This document shows, piece by piece, positions 1 through 6,783 of a stretch of DNA of 10,583 nucleotides. Under the pieces are notes generated by a model. It was not told where the DNA came from. It made no database searches and worked only from the letters and a program-made list of their open reading frames with translations. A program made the position numbers and the translations under genes. Each line of letters starts with the position of its first letter. Position 1 is the first letter of the stretch. The stretch comes from Candidatus Woesearchaeota archaeon (lineage in GTDB: Archaea > Nanobdellota > Nanobdellia > Woesearchaeales > GW2011-AR9), in contig JABMOA010000137.1 in assembly GCA_013204355.1 (NCBI GenBank), forward strand, positions 1 through 10,583, read 5' to 3'.

Positions 1-910
1 ACTCCACTCTCATTACATCCTTATTCAAATTTTCAGGTAAACTTTTTCTTTGTTTTTCAAAATTCTCAAATTGCTGTTGTAATTCTATCAACTGGCTACC
101 TTTCGTTTCTTTTAACAAAGACTTCATCCTCTTCTCTTCACGTAATTTTACAAACTCCAATTGCTGTTGTTCAAAGATTTCAATTTCTGCTCTTTGTACA
201 TGAACCTTTCCACGTAAATCCTGTAACGGTACTAATAGTTGATTCAAACCTACTTGCAGCTTCTCTTTCTCCCCACCAACTACAATAACTTTTTCCATTA
301 CTTCAGATAATGGTTCTAATCTCGTTTTGATAACTGCTATGTTTGTACGCATTTCTTTCAAATAAATCTGCAAATTATCTCTGATACTTTTGTACTTATC
401 AATATTAAACACCTTCCGTAACACATCCAAACGGATATCGGCATTATCCTGTAAAATTAATTTCATCTCTTCTTGCGGTGTGTAAACCGTGTATCTATAA
501 ATGAAATTCTTAGTACTTAACAACAACTCTTCAGGATATCCCAATAAATTCAAAATTTCAGACTTCAATTCAACAGCAGTCAAATCCTTATGTTCACCAT
601 TCACAGAAATAAATCCTGCAACTTGCTTGATTGACTTATGATCCTTTTTCAACTTCCGCATAATAATTACTTCTTTATCCTGCAATTGAAATGTCAATTC
701 CACATAACCTTCTAATGTTCCCTTCCTCAGAAGTAATTCGGCAGGAAGATCTGTTCTAGAAGTCCCAAACAACGCAAATTCAATAGCTAAAAGAATTGTA
801 GACTTCCCACATCCAATATCTCCAGACAATACAATAGACCCATCTGGAAAAGAAATAGTTTCATCTATATACGAACGAATGTTTGATAATACAAGTTGGC
901 GTAGAAGCAT
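1..910 (-). CDS. rad50: Rad50/SbcC-like SMC-family ATPase, N-terminal part
   Basis: Partial gene: the reading frame runs off the left edge, leaving the first 303 residues. An SMC-type N-terminal ATP-binding lobe is visible, with an SNIRSY strand near residues 9-14, Walker A GDIGCGKST at 30-38, and a Q-loop around Q146 in the RYTVYTPQEEM segment typical of archaeal Rad50. From about 170 onward it becomes Gln/Glu/Lys/Leu-rich, as expected for the outgoing coiled-coil arm. In the family, Rad50 pairs with Mre11 to process DNA double-strand breaks. The zinc hook, Walker B and signature motif lie outside the window. It has its own TATA box 26 bp before the ATG and follows the thymidine-kinase-like gene by 32 bp. 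The usual upstream neighbour mre11 is absent on this side, so a related SMC/SbcC subfamily is possible. Confidence 0.85.
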   Translation of the reverse strand, partial: MLLRQLVLSNIRSYIDETISFPDGSIVLSGDIGCGKSTILLAIEFALFGTSRTDLPAELLLRKGTLEGYVELTFQLQDKEVIIMRKLKKDHKSIKQVAGFISVNGEHKDLTAVELKSEILNLLGYPEELLLSTKNFIYRYTVYTPQEEMKLILQDNADIRLDVLRKVFNIDKYKSIRDNLQIYLKEMRTNIAVIKTRLEPLSEVMEKVIVVGGEKEKLQVGLNQLLVPLQDLRGKVHVQRAEIEIFEQQQLEFVKLREEKRMKSLLKETKGSQLIELQQQFENFEKQRKSLPENLNKDVMRVE

Positions 911-930
911 ATTTTATTCATACAATTCTA

Positions 931-940
931 GATTTAAATA
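931..940 (-). promoter_or_regulatory. TATA box of the Rad50-like gene
   Basis: TTTAAA at 933-938 is centred 25.5 bp before the ATG at 910. Archaeal transcription starts about 26 bp after the box centre, so the transcript should begin at or next to the start codon (leaderless). It lies in the short gap after the upstream same-strand gene, suggesting separate transcription. Confidence 0.55.
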
Positions 941-942
941 GA

Positions 943-1623
943 TTATTGTGATGGAAGTAGTATTCTTTTTTCAGGTTTCCCTGGAACTATATGGTGACCA
1001 AAACATCTTATCTGATATGCTTCAGAAGCTCCTACAACAATTGGAGGGTCGTCATAATTTGCAGGTTCCCCATTAACCAATCTTTGTGATAATTCACCCA
1101 AATTCTTACACCCATCAAAGTCACAAGTACCATATGTTTTTTCTATATCTGTAGCTTGTCCCATTAATTGTGCAATTGTGGGGATATTTTCTCCATTAAA
1201 ATATTTATCAAGACTGTCAACAATACACGTTTTTTTACCTTCGTAACGTAATTCCAAAATGATATCTTTTAATTTTTCTGCTTCTTTATATAAATGGAAT
1301 TCTCCAAATGCAAAAACATCACACGAATGATCTATTTTTCCTATTAAATCACTAAGATCACCTTTATCATCAATTTCTTCTGCTGGAAGATTTGGACCTG
1401 TTCGAGATACAAAATAATTTCGTGGAATGTTATTCTTATAATTTAATTCTTCTCTGTAATCACATGCAGGTTTAAAACCTTGCCAAGAAATTCCGTTGTG
1501 GTGTAATTTATCTAATAACTGAATAAATTTTGCAGATTTTTGTGCTTTCATTCCACCAGTAATAATATAAAGTCCACCTCCTCCATTTACAAAGGATTGT
1601 GGTGGCATTGTGCTGATGGACAT
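943..1623 (-). CDS. Thymidine-kinase-like protein with degenerate P-loop
   Basis: A 226-residue protein that follows the layout of type II (TK1/Tdk) thymidine kinases, which phosphorylate thymidine in the salvage pathway. Matching features, in order: a P-loop region GGMKAQKS (23-30), a D-x-R segment at 55-57, a GEFHLY segment (107-112) in place of DE-x-QF, an LD at 138-139, and a lasso/zinc region. That last region has C167-x4-C172, QRLVNGEPANYDDPP at 180-194 and C207-x2-H210. Departures are clear: the P-loop Gly before Lys is Gln28, the Asp before the catalytic Glu is Gly107, and the SHxG motif reads SRTG. Glu108 and the zinc ligands are kept. It may be a weak, altered-specificity or inactive kinase. 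The start at 1623 fits a TATA box 25.5 bp upstream. The fold assignment is good; activity is uncertain. Confidence 0.7.
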   Translation of the reverse strand: MSISTMPPQSFVNGGGGLYIITGGMKAQKSAKFIQLLDKLHHNGISWQGFKPACDYREELNYKNNIPRNYFVSRTGPNLPAEEIDDKGDLSDLIGKIDHSCDVFAFGEFHLYKEAEKLKDIILELRYEGKKTCIVDSLDKYFNGENIPTIAQLMGQATDIEKTYGTCDFDGCKNLGELSQRLVNGEPANYDDPPIVVGASEAYQIRCFGHHIVPGKPEKRILLPSQ

Positions 1624-1644
1624 GAATTATAGTAAAAAAGTTTT

Positions 1645-1652
1645 ATTTAAAT
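1645..1652 (-). promoter_or_regulatory. TATA box of the thymidine-kinase-like gene
   Basis: ATTTAAAT is centred 25.5 bp before the ATG at 1623, which implies a leaderless transcript. It shares a 98-bp divergent intergenic region with the RSH promoter. Confidence 0.55.
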
Positions 1653-1690
1653 AATCTTATATTCTATAATAACTACTTTCCTTCCATAAA

Positions 1691-1699
1691 CCTTTTAAT
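1691..1699 (+). promoter_or_regulatory. TATA box of the RSH gene
   Basis: TTTTAAT at 1693-1699, preceded by AAACC, is centred 26 bp before the ATG at 1722. The same CCTTTTAA core occurs at the same spacing before the genes at 5722 and 7782. No Shine-Dalgarno site precedes the ATG, so the mRNA is probably leaderless. Confidence 0.6.
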
Positions 1700-1721
1700 A
1701 ATCAAGCATATCATAACACTT

Positions 1722-3599
1722 ATGGAATTCTTACAACATTGTGAAAAACAAGAGTACTCCAAAAAAGCATGTAAGGAATTTCAAGAAGCATTAGATTTTG
1801 CAAAAATTATTCTAGACCAAAAAAAACGTCTTTCAGGAGAATCTTATTTTCAACATAATCTTAAAGTAGCTGAAATTCTTGTAGATAACAAATCACAACC
1901 AGAGATTATAATTACTGCAATTCTTCATGGATTATTAAAAGATATTGGTAAAGAAACAATTCAAAAAAGATTTGGGAAAGAAATTCTTACATTGTTGGAA
2001 GGAGTTGCGGAATTAGGGATGTTAAAAGTAAAGCATGACAAACTAGATTCATCAGCCTTACGTAAAATTATGCTTTCAACTTTGAAAGATCCTCGTGTAA
2101 TCCTTGTAAAATTAGCTCAGAAATTAGAGAACATGAAGACAGATCACGTATTCTCCTCTAAAGAGCGTAAAAGACTTGCGGAAGAGGTTCTTGATTTCTA
2201 TGCTCCACTCGCATATAGGTTGGGTGTTGAACGATTTAAGATTCAATTAGAAAATCTTGCATTCCATTCATTAAACCCACGGAAGTACAAAGAAATTTCT
2301 GAGTATCTTAAGGAGACCCAAGAAGTACGTCAAAAAAATATTGATAATATCATTTCAACCATCAAAAATTTAGCAAAAGATAAAGCAAATATCATTAAAA
2401 TCAAAGGAAGACCTAAACATATTTATAGCATCTATAAAAAATTACATTTAAGAAAAGTTCCACTCCATAAACAGATGGACCTTCTAGGCATCAGAATTAT
2501 TGCAAAAACAGTTGAAGGCTGTTACACTATTTTAGGATTGCTTCTAGAAAAGTTTGATGCACGTGAAGGAACATTAAAAGATTACATTGCAAATCCTAAA
2601 CCAAATTTCTATAAATCTATTCATGCTGCATTAGAACTTCCGCAAGGAAAAATTATAGAAATTCAAATACGTACACAGGAAATGGACGAATTTGCAGAAG
2701 AAGGAGTTGCAGCACATTGGCGATATAAAGGTGTAAAATCTGATGAAATCTTTGAAAAAAAATTATCTTGGTTACGTAATGTCTTAGATTTAAAGAGAAC
2801 CAACGAATTGGTAGAAACCGTAAAAATAGACCTCTTTGGAGATAAAATTCAATGTTATACTCCAAAAGGAGATGTTAAGGAATTACCAAAAGATGCAACC
2901 ATCTTAGATTTTGCATATCTTGTTCATGAACATATTGGAAACCATTGTGTTGGTGGGCGTGTTAATGGAAAATTTGTACCAATTAAATACAAATTGAAAG
3001 GAGAAGATGTTGTAGAAATTATGACAAACAAAAAACAACGTCCAAGGCGCGGATGGATTAGAATCGTCACCTCAGCAAAAGCTAGACAAAAAATAAGGAA
3101 ATCCTTAAAAGAATTTGAAAAATTACCAGCAATCTATTTCCGTACATTTAAACCAGAGATTAAAGAAGAACTTGGCATCCTTGTTAAATCTGATGCATAT
3201 CCAAATGCAACATGCATCTTAGCAAAATGTTGTAAACCAATCCCTGGAGACGAAATTCTCGGAATTGTTACAAAACGTAAAATAATCTCTACACACCGTA
3301 CTGATTGCAGATTAGCGGAAAAAGAATCTAATCGGTGGGTACCTGTAGAATGGAAACGAAAATACAATCAGAAAATTCAATTTTCTGTTGTAGCAGATGA
3401 ACGATCAGGATTACTTGCAGATTTACTAAATACCATTGTACGTGCTAGTTTTGAAGTAAAGGAAGCAAAAGCAAAATTAACAGGCAATAGTCAGGCTGAA
3501 TGCTCATTCTTAGTAATCCCACGAGATTTGGACCATGTTAAAGAATTAATTAAACGATTAATGAAACTACGTGGTGTTAAAGGAGTTTATTTTGGTTAA
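1722..3599 (+). CDS. RelA/SpoT homologue (RSH), synthetase-competent, hydrolase site lost
   Basis: A 625-residue long RSH that makes the alarmone (p)ppGpp from ATP and GDP/GTP. Domains in order: HD (about 25-170), synthetase (about 200-335), TGS (about 366-433), conserved-Cys/zinc-finger (495-530, with CILAKCC and HRTDC) and a C-terminal ACT domain (about 550-625). The synthetase keeps GRPKH (229-233), Asp253, DYIANPKPN (287-295) and the catalytic Glu313 in EIQIRT. The HD domain keeps His45 and His69, but HDxxED reads HGLLKD (69-74) and the ADRLHN motif reads AQKLEN (132-137). Two Mn2+ ligands and a catalytic Glu are therefore missing. The motif that separates SpoT/Rel (RxKD) from RelA (ExDD) is TLKD here. 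It is about 100 residues shorter than typical bacterial long RSHs, mostly between TGS and the Cys domain. Its stop overlaps the GAPDH stop. Long RSHs are rare in archaea. Confidence 0.93.
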   Translation: MEFLQHCEKQEYSKKACKEFQEALDFAKIILDQKKRLSGESYFQHNLKVAEILVDNKSQPEIIITAILHGLLKDIGKETIQKRFGKEILTLLEGVAELGMLKVKHDKLDSSALRKIMLSTLKDPRVILVKLAQKLENMKTDHVFSSKERKRLAEEVLDFYAPLAYRLGVERFKIQLENLAFHSLNPRKYKEISEYLKETQEVRQKNIDNIISTIKNLAKDKANIIKIKGRPKHIYSIYKKLHLRKVPLHKQMDLLGIRIIAKTVEGCYTILGLLLEKFDAREGTLKDYIANPKPNFYKSIHAALELPQGKIIEIQIRTQEMDEFAEEGVAAHWRYKGVKSDEIFEKKLSWLRNVLDLKRTNELVETVKIDLFGDKIQCYTPKGDVKELPKDATILDFAYLVHEHIGNHCVGGRVNGKFVPIKYKLKGEDVVEIMTNKKQRPRRGWIRIVTSAKARQKIRKSLKEFEKLPAIYFRTFKPEIKEELGILVKSDAYPNATCILAKCCKPIPGDEILGIVTKRKIISTHRTDCRLAEKESNRWVPVEWKRKYNQKIQFSVVADERSGLLADLLNTIVRASFEVKEAKAKLTGNSQAECSFLVIPRDLDHVKELIKRLMKLRGVKGVYFG

Positions 3600-4615
3600 A
3601 CAACTAATCTTATTAGCTCAACCATTCTCTTAGAATAACCCCACTCATTATCATACCAAGATACAACCTTCAAAAATTTTCCATCAACAACTTTTGTTAA
3701 TTTAGAATCAAAAATAGATGAATGGGGGTTCCCAATAATATCAGTTGAAACCAAATCTTCTTCTGAATATTCAATGATACCTTTCATTTTTCCAGCAGCA
3801 TGTTTCTTGAATAATTGATTTATTTGTTCAACAGTAACATTTTTTTTCATTTCAATCGTAAAATCTGTGATACTTCCATCAACAACAGGAACACGCATTG
3901 CAGAACCACGAATCTTTCCATTCAAAGAAGGAATTGCATCAACGGTTGCAACATCTGCGCCAGTAGATGTAGGAATCATATTGATTGCCGCTGCTCGTGC
4001 CCTACGTAAATCTTTATGTGGTCCATCCACAATTCTTTGATCTGCTGTATATCCGTGAATCGTTGTAAAGAAACATCGTTTTATACCAATATGATCTTCA
4101 AGAACTTTCAAAATCGGTGCAACACAATTTGTGGTACACGAAGCATTACTAATGATGTGGTGTTTCTTTTTGTTATACGTTTTGTCATTAACACCAAGAA
4201 CAATAGTTGTTGTATCGGCAGGACACATGTTTCCAGATTCACATTTGCATGGTGCAGAAATTAAAACTTTTTTTGCTCCAGACTTTAAATGAACTGCAGC
4301 TTTCACTGGATCTCTAAAAAAACCTGTACTCTCAACAACAACATCAATTTTTAATTGATGCCATGGAAGGTTTGCTGGATCCTTCTCAGAAAATACCTTA
4401 ATACCTTTTTTTCCCACATGTAATGTATTATTAGATGCATAAATATTTTCATCTAATTTTCCATGAACAGAATCATATTTTAACAAATGAGCAAGAGTTT
4501 TATTATCAGTTAAATCGTTCACAGCCACAACATTAATTGACTTATCATTCATGGCTGCTCGAAAGACCATCCGACCGATTCTTCCAAAACCGTTGATTGC
4601 GACGTTGATTACCAT
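3596..4615 (-). CDS. gap: Glyceraldehyde-3-phosphate dehydrogenase, class I bacterial type
   Basis: A 339-residue enzyme oxidising glyceraldehyde-3-phosphate to 1,3-bisphosphoglycerate in glycolysis and gluconeogenesis. NGFGRIGR (8-15) is the Rossmann nucleotide loop, and Asp34 in NDLTD favours NAD over NADP. The catalytic Cys160 lies in SNASCTTN, His187 in HGYTADQ, phosphate-site residues in TSTGAD (216-221) and Arg241, with the family C-terminal WYDNEWGYS at 320-328. This is the bacterial/eukaryotic fold; many archaea instead have the unrelated class II enzyme. After ISAP there is a short extra segment with Cys123, Cys125 and Cys131, where most homologues read straight into the next strand. 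A TATA box lies 26 bp before the ATG. Tail-to-tail with the RSH gene, overlapping 4 bp. Confidence 0.96.
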   Translation of the reverse strand: MVINVAINGFGRIGRMVFRAAMNDKSINVVAVNDLTDNKTLAHLLKYDSVHGKLDENIYASNNTLHVGKKGIKVFSEKDPANLPWHQLKIDVVVESTGFFRDPVKAAVHLKSGAKKVLISAPCKCESGNMCPADTTTIVLGVNDKTYNKKKHHIISNASCTTNCVAPILKVLEDHIGIKRCFFTTIHGYTADQRIVDGPHKDLRRARAAAINMIPTSTGADVATVDAIPSLNGKIRGSAMRVPVVDGSITDFTIEMKKNVTVEQINQLFKKHAAGKMKGIIEYSEEDLVSTDIIGNPHSSIFDSKLTKVVDGKFLKVVSWYDNEWGYSKRMVELIRLVV

Positions 4616-4636
4616 AGTAGAAGGAATTATTTTGGG

Positions 4637-4645
4637 TTTATATAA
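4637..4645 (-). promoter_or_regulatory. TATA box of gap
   Basis: On the minus strand TTATATAAA is centred about 26 bp before the ATG at 4615, close to the archaeal consensus and consistent with a leaderless mRNA. Confidence 0.6.
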
Positions 4646-4667
4646 CTTACGACTTCATGGGACAAAA

Positions 4668-5120
4668 TCATTTTAATCTAATCTCAATTTCTTTTTTTAA
4701 TGTTGAAATGTAAACCTTAAATTGTAATGAAACTTGATCCCACATTTCTTTAGAAATATCTTTTCCCTCATACTTATTTCTATTTCTTGCAGTCCTAATA
4801 GTTTCAAAAAAATTCCAATCAAATTCTAAATCATTATAATTAAGAATAATAAAAGCAAATAATCCTTGGTGATTACTAATTTTTTGTTTTGAAAATCGCA
4901 TTAATTGATCACATAATTCTCTGAGTATATCATAATGTGCGTTAAAAACAATCCTCCAACTTGGTTGTTTTTGTTTGCACATTTGTTGGGCAAAAGTGTA
5001 ATCTTCAATAGTCATTTTCAAATTTTTTTTAATTTCATCTTTATCAAAATTGGCTTCCCCATACAATCCTTTTGTAACGAGGTTATCATAAACTTGTTCT
5101 GGTGTTAATTCTTTAGGCAT
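4668..5120 (-). CDS. HEPN-domain protein, putative toxin of an MNT-HEPN pair
   Basis: A 150-residue, mainly helical protein. W55-R-I-V-F-N-A-H-Y-D at 55-64, SNHQGLFAF at 82-90 and RTARNRNKYEG at 109-119 form the pattern of HEPN proteins paired with minimal nucleotidyltransferases. In that family HEPN proteins are often RNases with an R-x4-6-H motif. Here the corresponding position after Arg112 is Tyr117, with no His, so nuclease activity cannot be assumed. The gene overlaps the upstream nucleotidyltransferase gene by 8 bp. It is preceded by GAGGTGA (5127-5133) with 6-nt spacing, so it is translated internally from a shared transcript rather than leaderless. The function as a toxin is inferred from family and context. 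Confidence 0.72.
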   Translation of the reverse strand: MPKELTPEQVYDNLVTKGLYGEANFDKDEIKKNLKMTIEDYTFAQQMCKQKQPSWRIVFNAHYDILRELCDQLMRFSKQKISNHQGLFAFIILNYNDLEFDWNFFETIRTARNRNKYEGKDISKEMWDQVSLQFKVYISTLKKEIEIRLK

Positions 5121-5640
5121 GCATTTTCACCTCAAATGGTTCAATACTTTGTGTAATATGAAATCCCTTTATGATATTTGATATGACTGCAGGTTCTAAG
5201 ATTATTTTTTGTTGATTTTTATATGAAAATAATTGTATGTCTCTTCCTAATTCTAATTCAAATTTTGCTTTATTAAACTCGTTATCCTTTCCATAAAGAA
5301 ATAAATCAATGTCACTAGATTTATTCCAGTTTCCATTGGCAAAACTTCCAAAAAGAATTGCTGTTTTAATATTTTTACATTCTGATATATGACTAAATAA
5401 ATTTTCTAGAATCTTTAAACCATACATTCTTTTTTCAATGCGAAATTTATGTGATTCTCTATGTGCAAGATAATACGGCATTTTTCCTTTTGGCTTAATT
5501 CTTTTAATAAAATCTTCTTTTTGTAATTCTTTAAGAAAATGATACACCCGTTCACGACTTAATCCAGATTCTTTAAGAATAACCTCAAAGTGCCATCTAC
5601 GTAACGTTTCAGCAAAAAATAATGATTTGAGCGGGTTCAT
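5113..5640 (-). CDS. Winged-helix DNA-binding / minimal nucleotidyltransferase (MNT) fusion, putative antitoxin
   Basis: A 175-residue two-domain protein. Residues 1-62 look like a winged helix-turn-helix, with a recognition-helix-like LSRERVYHFLKELQ stretch at 27-40 and a basic wing KRIKPKGKMPYY at 46-57. Residues 90-175 are a minimal nucleotidyltransferase: GS98-99, ten residues, then DID at 110-112, the GSx10DxD metal/nucleotide motif, and a likely third Asp134 in GRDIQLF. In the HepT/MntA systems the MNT protein AMPylates and neutralises its HEPN partner. The attached DNA-binding domain and the 18-bp palindrome directly upstream suggest autorepression. It is the first gene of a two-gene operon, with a TATA box about 27 bp before the ATG. 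Domain calls are solid; the antitoxin role is inference. Confidence 0.82.
   Translation of the reverse strand: MNPLKSLFFAETLRRWHFEVILKESGLSRERVYHFLKELQKEDFIKRIKPKGKMPYYLAHRESHKFRIEKRMYGLKILENLFSHISECKNIKTAILFGSFANGNWNKSSDIDLFLYGKDNEFNKAKFELELGRDIQLFSYKNQQKIILEPAVISNIIKGFHITQSIEPFEVKMHA
5127..5133 (-). promoter_or_regulatory. Shine-Dalgarno site of the HEPN gene
   Basis: GAGGTGA, complementary to the 3' end of archaeal 16S rRNA, lies 6 nt before the HEPN ATG at 5120. It decides that start over the ATG four bases earlier, which is in the frame of the upstream gene. It lies inside the last codons of the MNT gene, so the two genes are probably translated from one mRNA. Confidence 0.7.
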
Positions 5641-5642
5641 TA

Positions 5643-5660
5643 AGTTTGATTAATCAAACT
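5643..5660. promoter_or_regulatory. 18-bp perfect palindrome, probable operator of the MNT-HEPN operon
   Basis: AGTTTGATTAATCAAACT is identical to its reverse complement. It occupies roughly -3 to -20 relative to the MNT start, immediately downstream of that gene's TATA box. A bound dimer would block RNA polymerase there. The gene just downstream encodes a winged-helix domain, so autoregulation is the simplest reading. It does not overlap the TATA box of the divergent methyltransferase gene (5693-5698). Confidence 0.65.
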
Positions 5661-5663
5661 ATT

Positions 5664-5671
5664 ATTTAAAT
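5664..5671 (-). promoter_or_regulatory. TATA box of the MNT-HEPN operon
   Basis: ATTTAAAT is centred 27.5 bp before the ATG at 5640, with the palindrome filling the space between. Confidence 0.55.
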
Positions 5672-5690
5672 CTTTCTAAATTCCCAAAAA

Positions 5691-5698
5691 CCTTTTAA
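5691..5698 (+). promoter_or_regulatory. TATA box of the NSUN methyltransferase gene
   Basis: CCTTTTAA preceded by AAAAA is centred about 26.5 bp before the ATG at 5722. It shares its core with the boxes before 1722 and 7782 and implies a leaderless transcript. Confidence 0.6.
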
Positions 5699-5721
5699 CT
5701 ACACCCCACATTTCTCTTAAT

Positions 5722-6681
5722 ATGAACAAACTAGAACCAGTAGCAAACGCAGACATCATCTCATTCAAACCTAAGTTCCAAGAACGTTACGAGAAACTTA
5801 CAGACTGGGAACAGTTTAGATGTTACTCTCTTGCATTTCTTAGAAGATGTATCAGAATTAATACAGTTTTAGGAACAGTCAAAGATACAAAAGCATCCAT
5901 TGAAAAGAAAGGATGGGTTCTTACACCAGTACCATGGTCCAAAGAAGCATTCTGGATAGATCACCCAGACCGAAGAGATGTGGGAAATCTATTAGAACAT
6001 AAAACAGGAAAAATCTACGTGCAAGAAGCAGCATCCATGATTCCACCATTAGTTTTAAATCCACAACCAGGAGATGTTTTATTGGATATGTGTGCGTCTC
6101 CAGGAAGTAAAACAACACAGATGGGTGCAATGACAAAGAATGAGGGGATCATTGTTGCAAACGATTACAAAGGGCAACGATTACAATCATTAGGAATTAA
6201 CTTACAAAGATCTGGTTTAACAAATGTTATTATCACATTAATGGATGGAAACAGATTCCATGGATTTGAATTTGATAAAATTCTTGCAGATGTTCCATGT
6301 TCAGGGACAGGCACCATTAGAAAATCCTTGAAAACAATCAATATCTGGAACCCAAACATGATCACAAAACTTGCAAAAGCACAATTAAAACTTGCAATCA
6401 ATGCATTTAATAATCTCAAAGTTGGTGGAGAAATGGTGTACTCAACATGTTCCGTAGAACCCGAAGAAAATGAAGGTGTTGTTAACTCTCTTTTAGAAAA
6501 ATTTCCTAATGCAAAAATAGTTCCAGTGAAATTACCGGGATTAAAAATATCCAAACCAGTTATGGAATTTGATGGTGTTAAGTATCATAAAGACATCGCA
6601 AAGACAATAAGAATCTGGCCTCAAGATAATGATACTGAGGGTTTCTTTGTCTGTAAGATAAAGAAACTCACGAACGAATGA
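5722..6681 (+). CDS. NSUN/Trm4-family RNA cytosine-C5 methyltransferase
   Basis: A 319-residue SAM-dependent enzyme of the RsmB/NSUN family, which methylates C5 of cytosine in tRNA or rRNA. The N-terminal extension (about 1-95) carries the RINT segment at 45-48. The Rossmann domain shows SAM motif I DMCASPGSK (122-130), motif IV DVPCSGTG with Cys193, and motif VI STCSVEPEENE with catalytic Cys243. Both Cys residues required by the RNA m5C mechanism are present. The C-terminal DTEGFFVCK ending (304-312) is also standard. No PUA domain is present, so it resembles the short archaeal Trm4-like forms. The exact RNA target cannot be read from sequence. The start is supported by the TATA spacing; it is divergent from the MNT-HEPN operon. 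Confidence 0.93.
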   Translation: MNKLEPVANADIISFKPKFQERYEKLTDWEQFRCYSLAFLRRCIRINTVLGTVKDTKASIEKKGWVLTPVPWSKEAFWIDHPDRRDVGNLLEHKTGKIYVQEAASMIPPLVLNPQPGDVLLDMCASPGSKTTQMGAMTKNEGIIVANDYKGQRLQSLGINLQRSGLTNVIITLMDGNRFHGFEFDKILADVPCSGTGTIRKSLKTINIWNPNMITKLAKAQLKLAINAFNNLKVGGEMVYSTCSVEPEENEGVVNSLLEKFPNAKIVPVKLPGLKISKPVMEFDGVKYHKDIAKTIRIWPQDNDTEGFFVCKIKKLTNE

Positions 6682-6696
6682 AATGAGTGACTTGAG

Positions 6697-6765
6697 TTTT
6701 TATGTTGCTAAGATCCACAAAAAATGTTGAGTTTTTTGGGGTGCCAGAAATATGAAATATTTTTT
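6697..6765 (+). terminator. Tandem T-tracts after the NSUN gene
   Basis: Three oligo-T runs on the plus strand (T5 at 6697-6701, T6 at 6732-6737, T6 at 6760-6765) follow the stop codon at 6681. Archaeal RNA polymerase terminates at such T-rich tracts. A weak ACTCA/TGAGT stem (6666-6670 with 6684-6688) precedes the first run. Confidence 0.45.
6719..6724 (-). terminator. T6 tract after the DUF6159-like gene
   Basis: Six consecutive T on the minus strand, about 60 nt past the stop of the membrane-protein gene, are a plausible archaeal terminator in this convergent gap. Confidence 0.35.
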
Positions 6766-6783
6766 AGCATTAGGAGGAATTAA

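Noticed and set aside
3815..4264. Two plus-strand open frames antisense to gap, rich in Cys, Asn and Arg
   Set aside because: Their odd composition mirrors the complementary codons of GAPDH, and they lack promoters and ribosome-binding sites.
6165..6554. 129-codon minus-strand open frame
   Set aside because: It is antisense to the RNA methyltransferase gene, which has all its catalytic motifs; no independent signals were seen.
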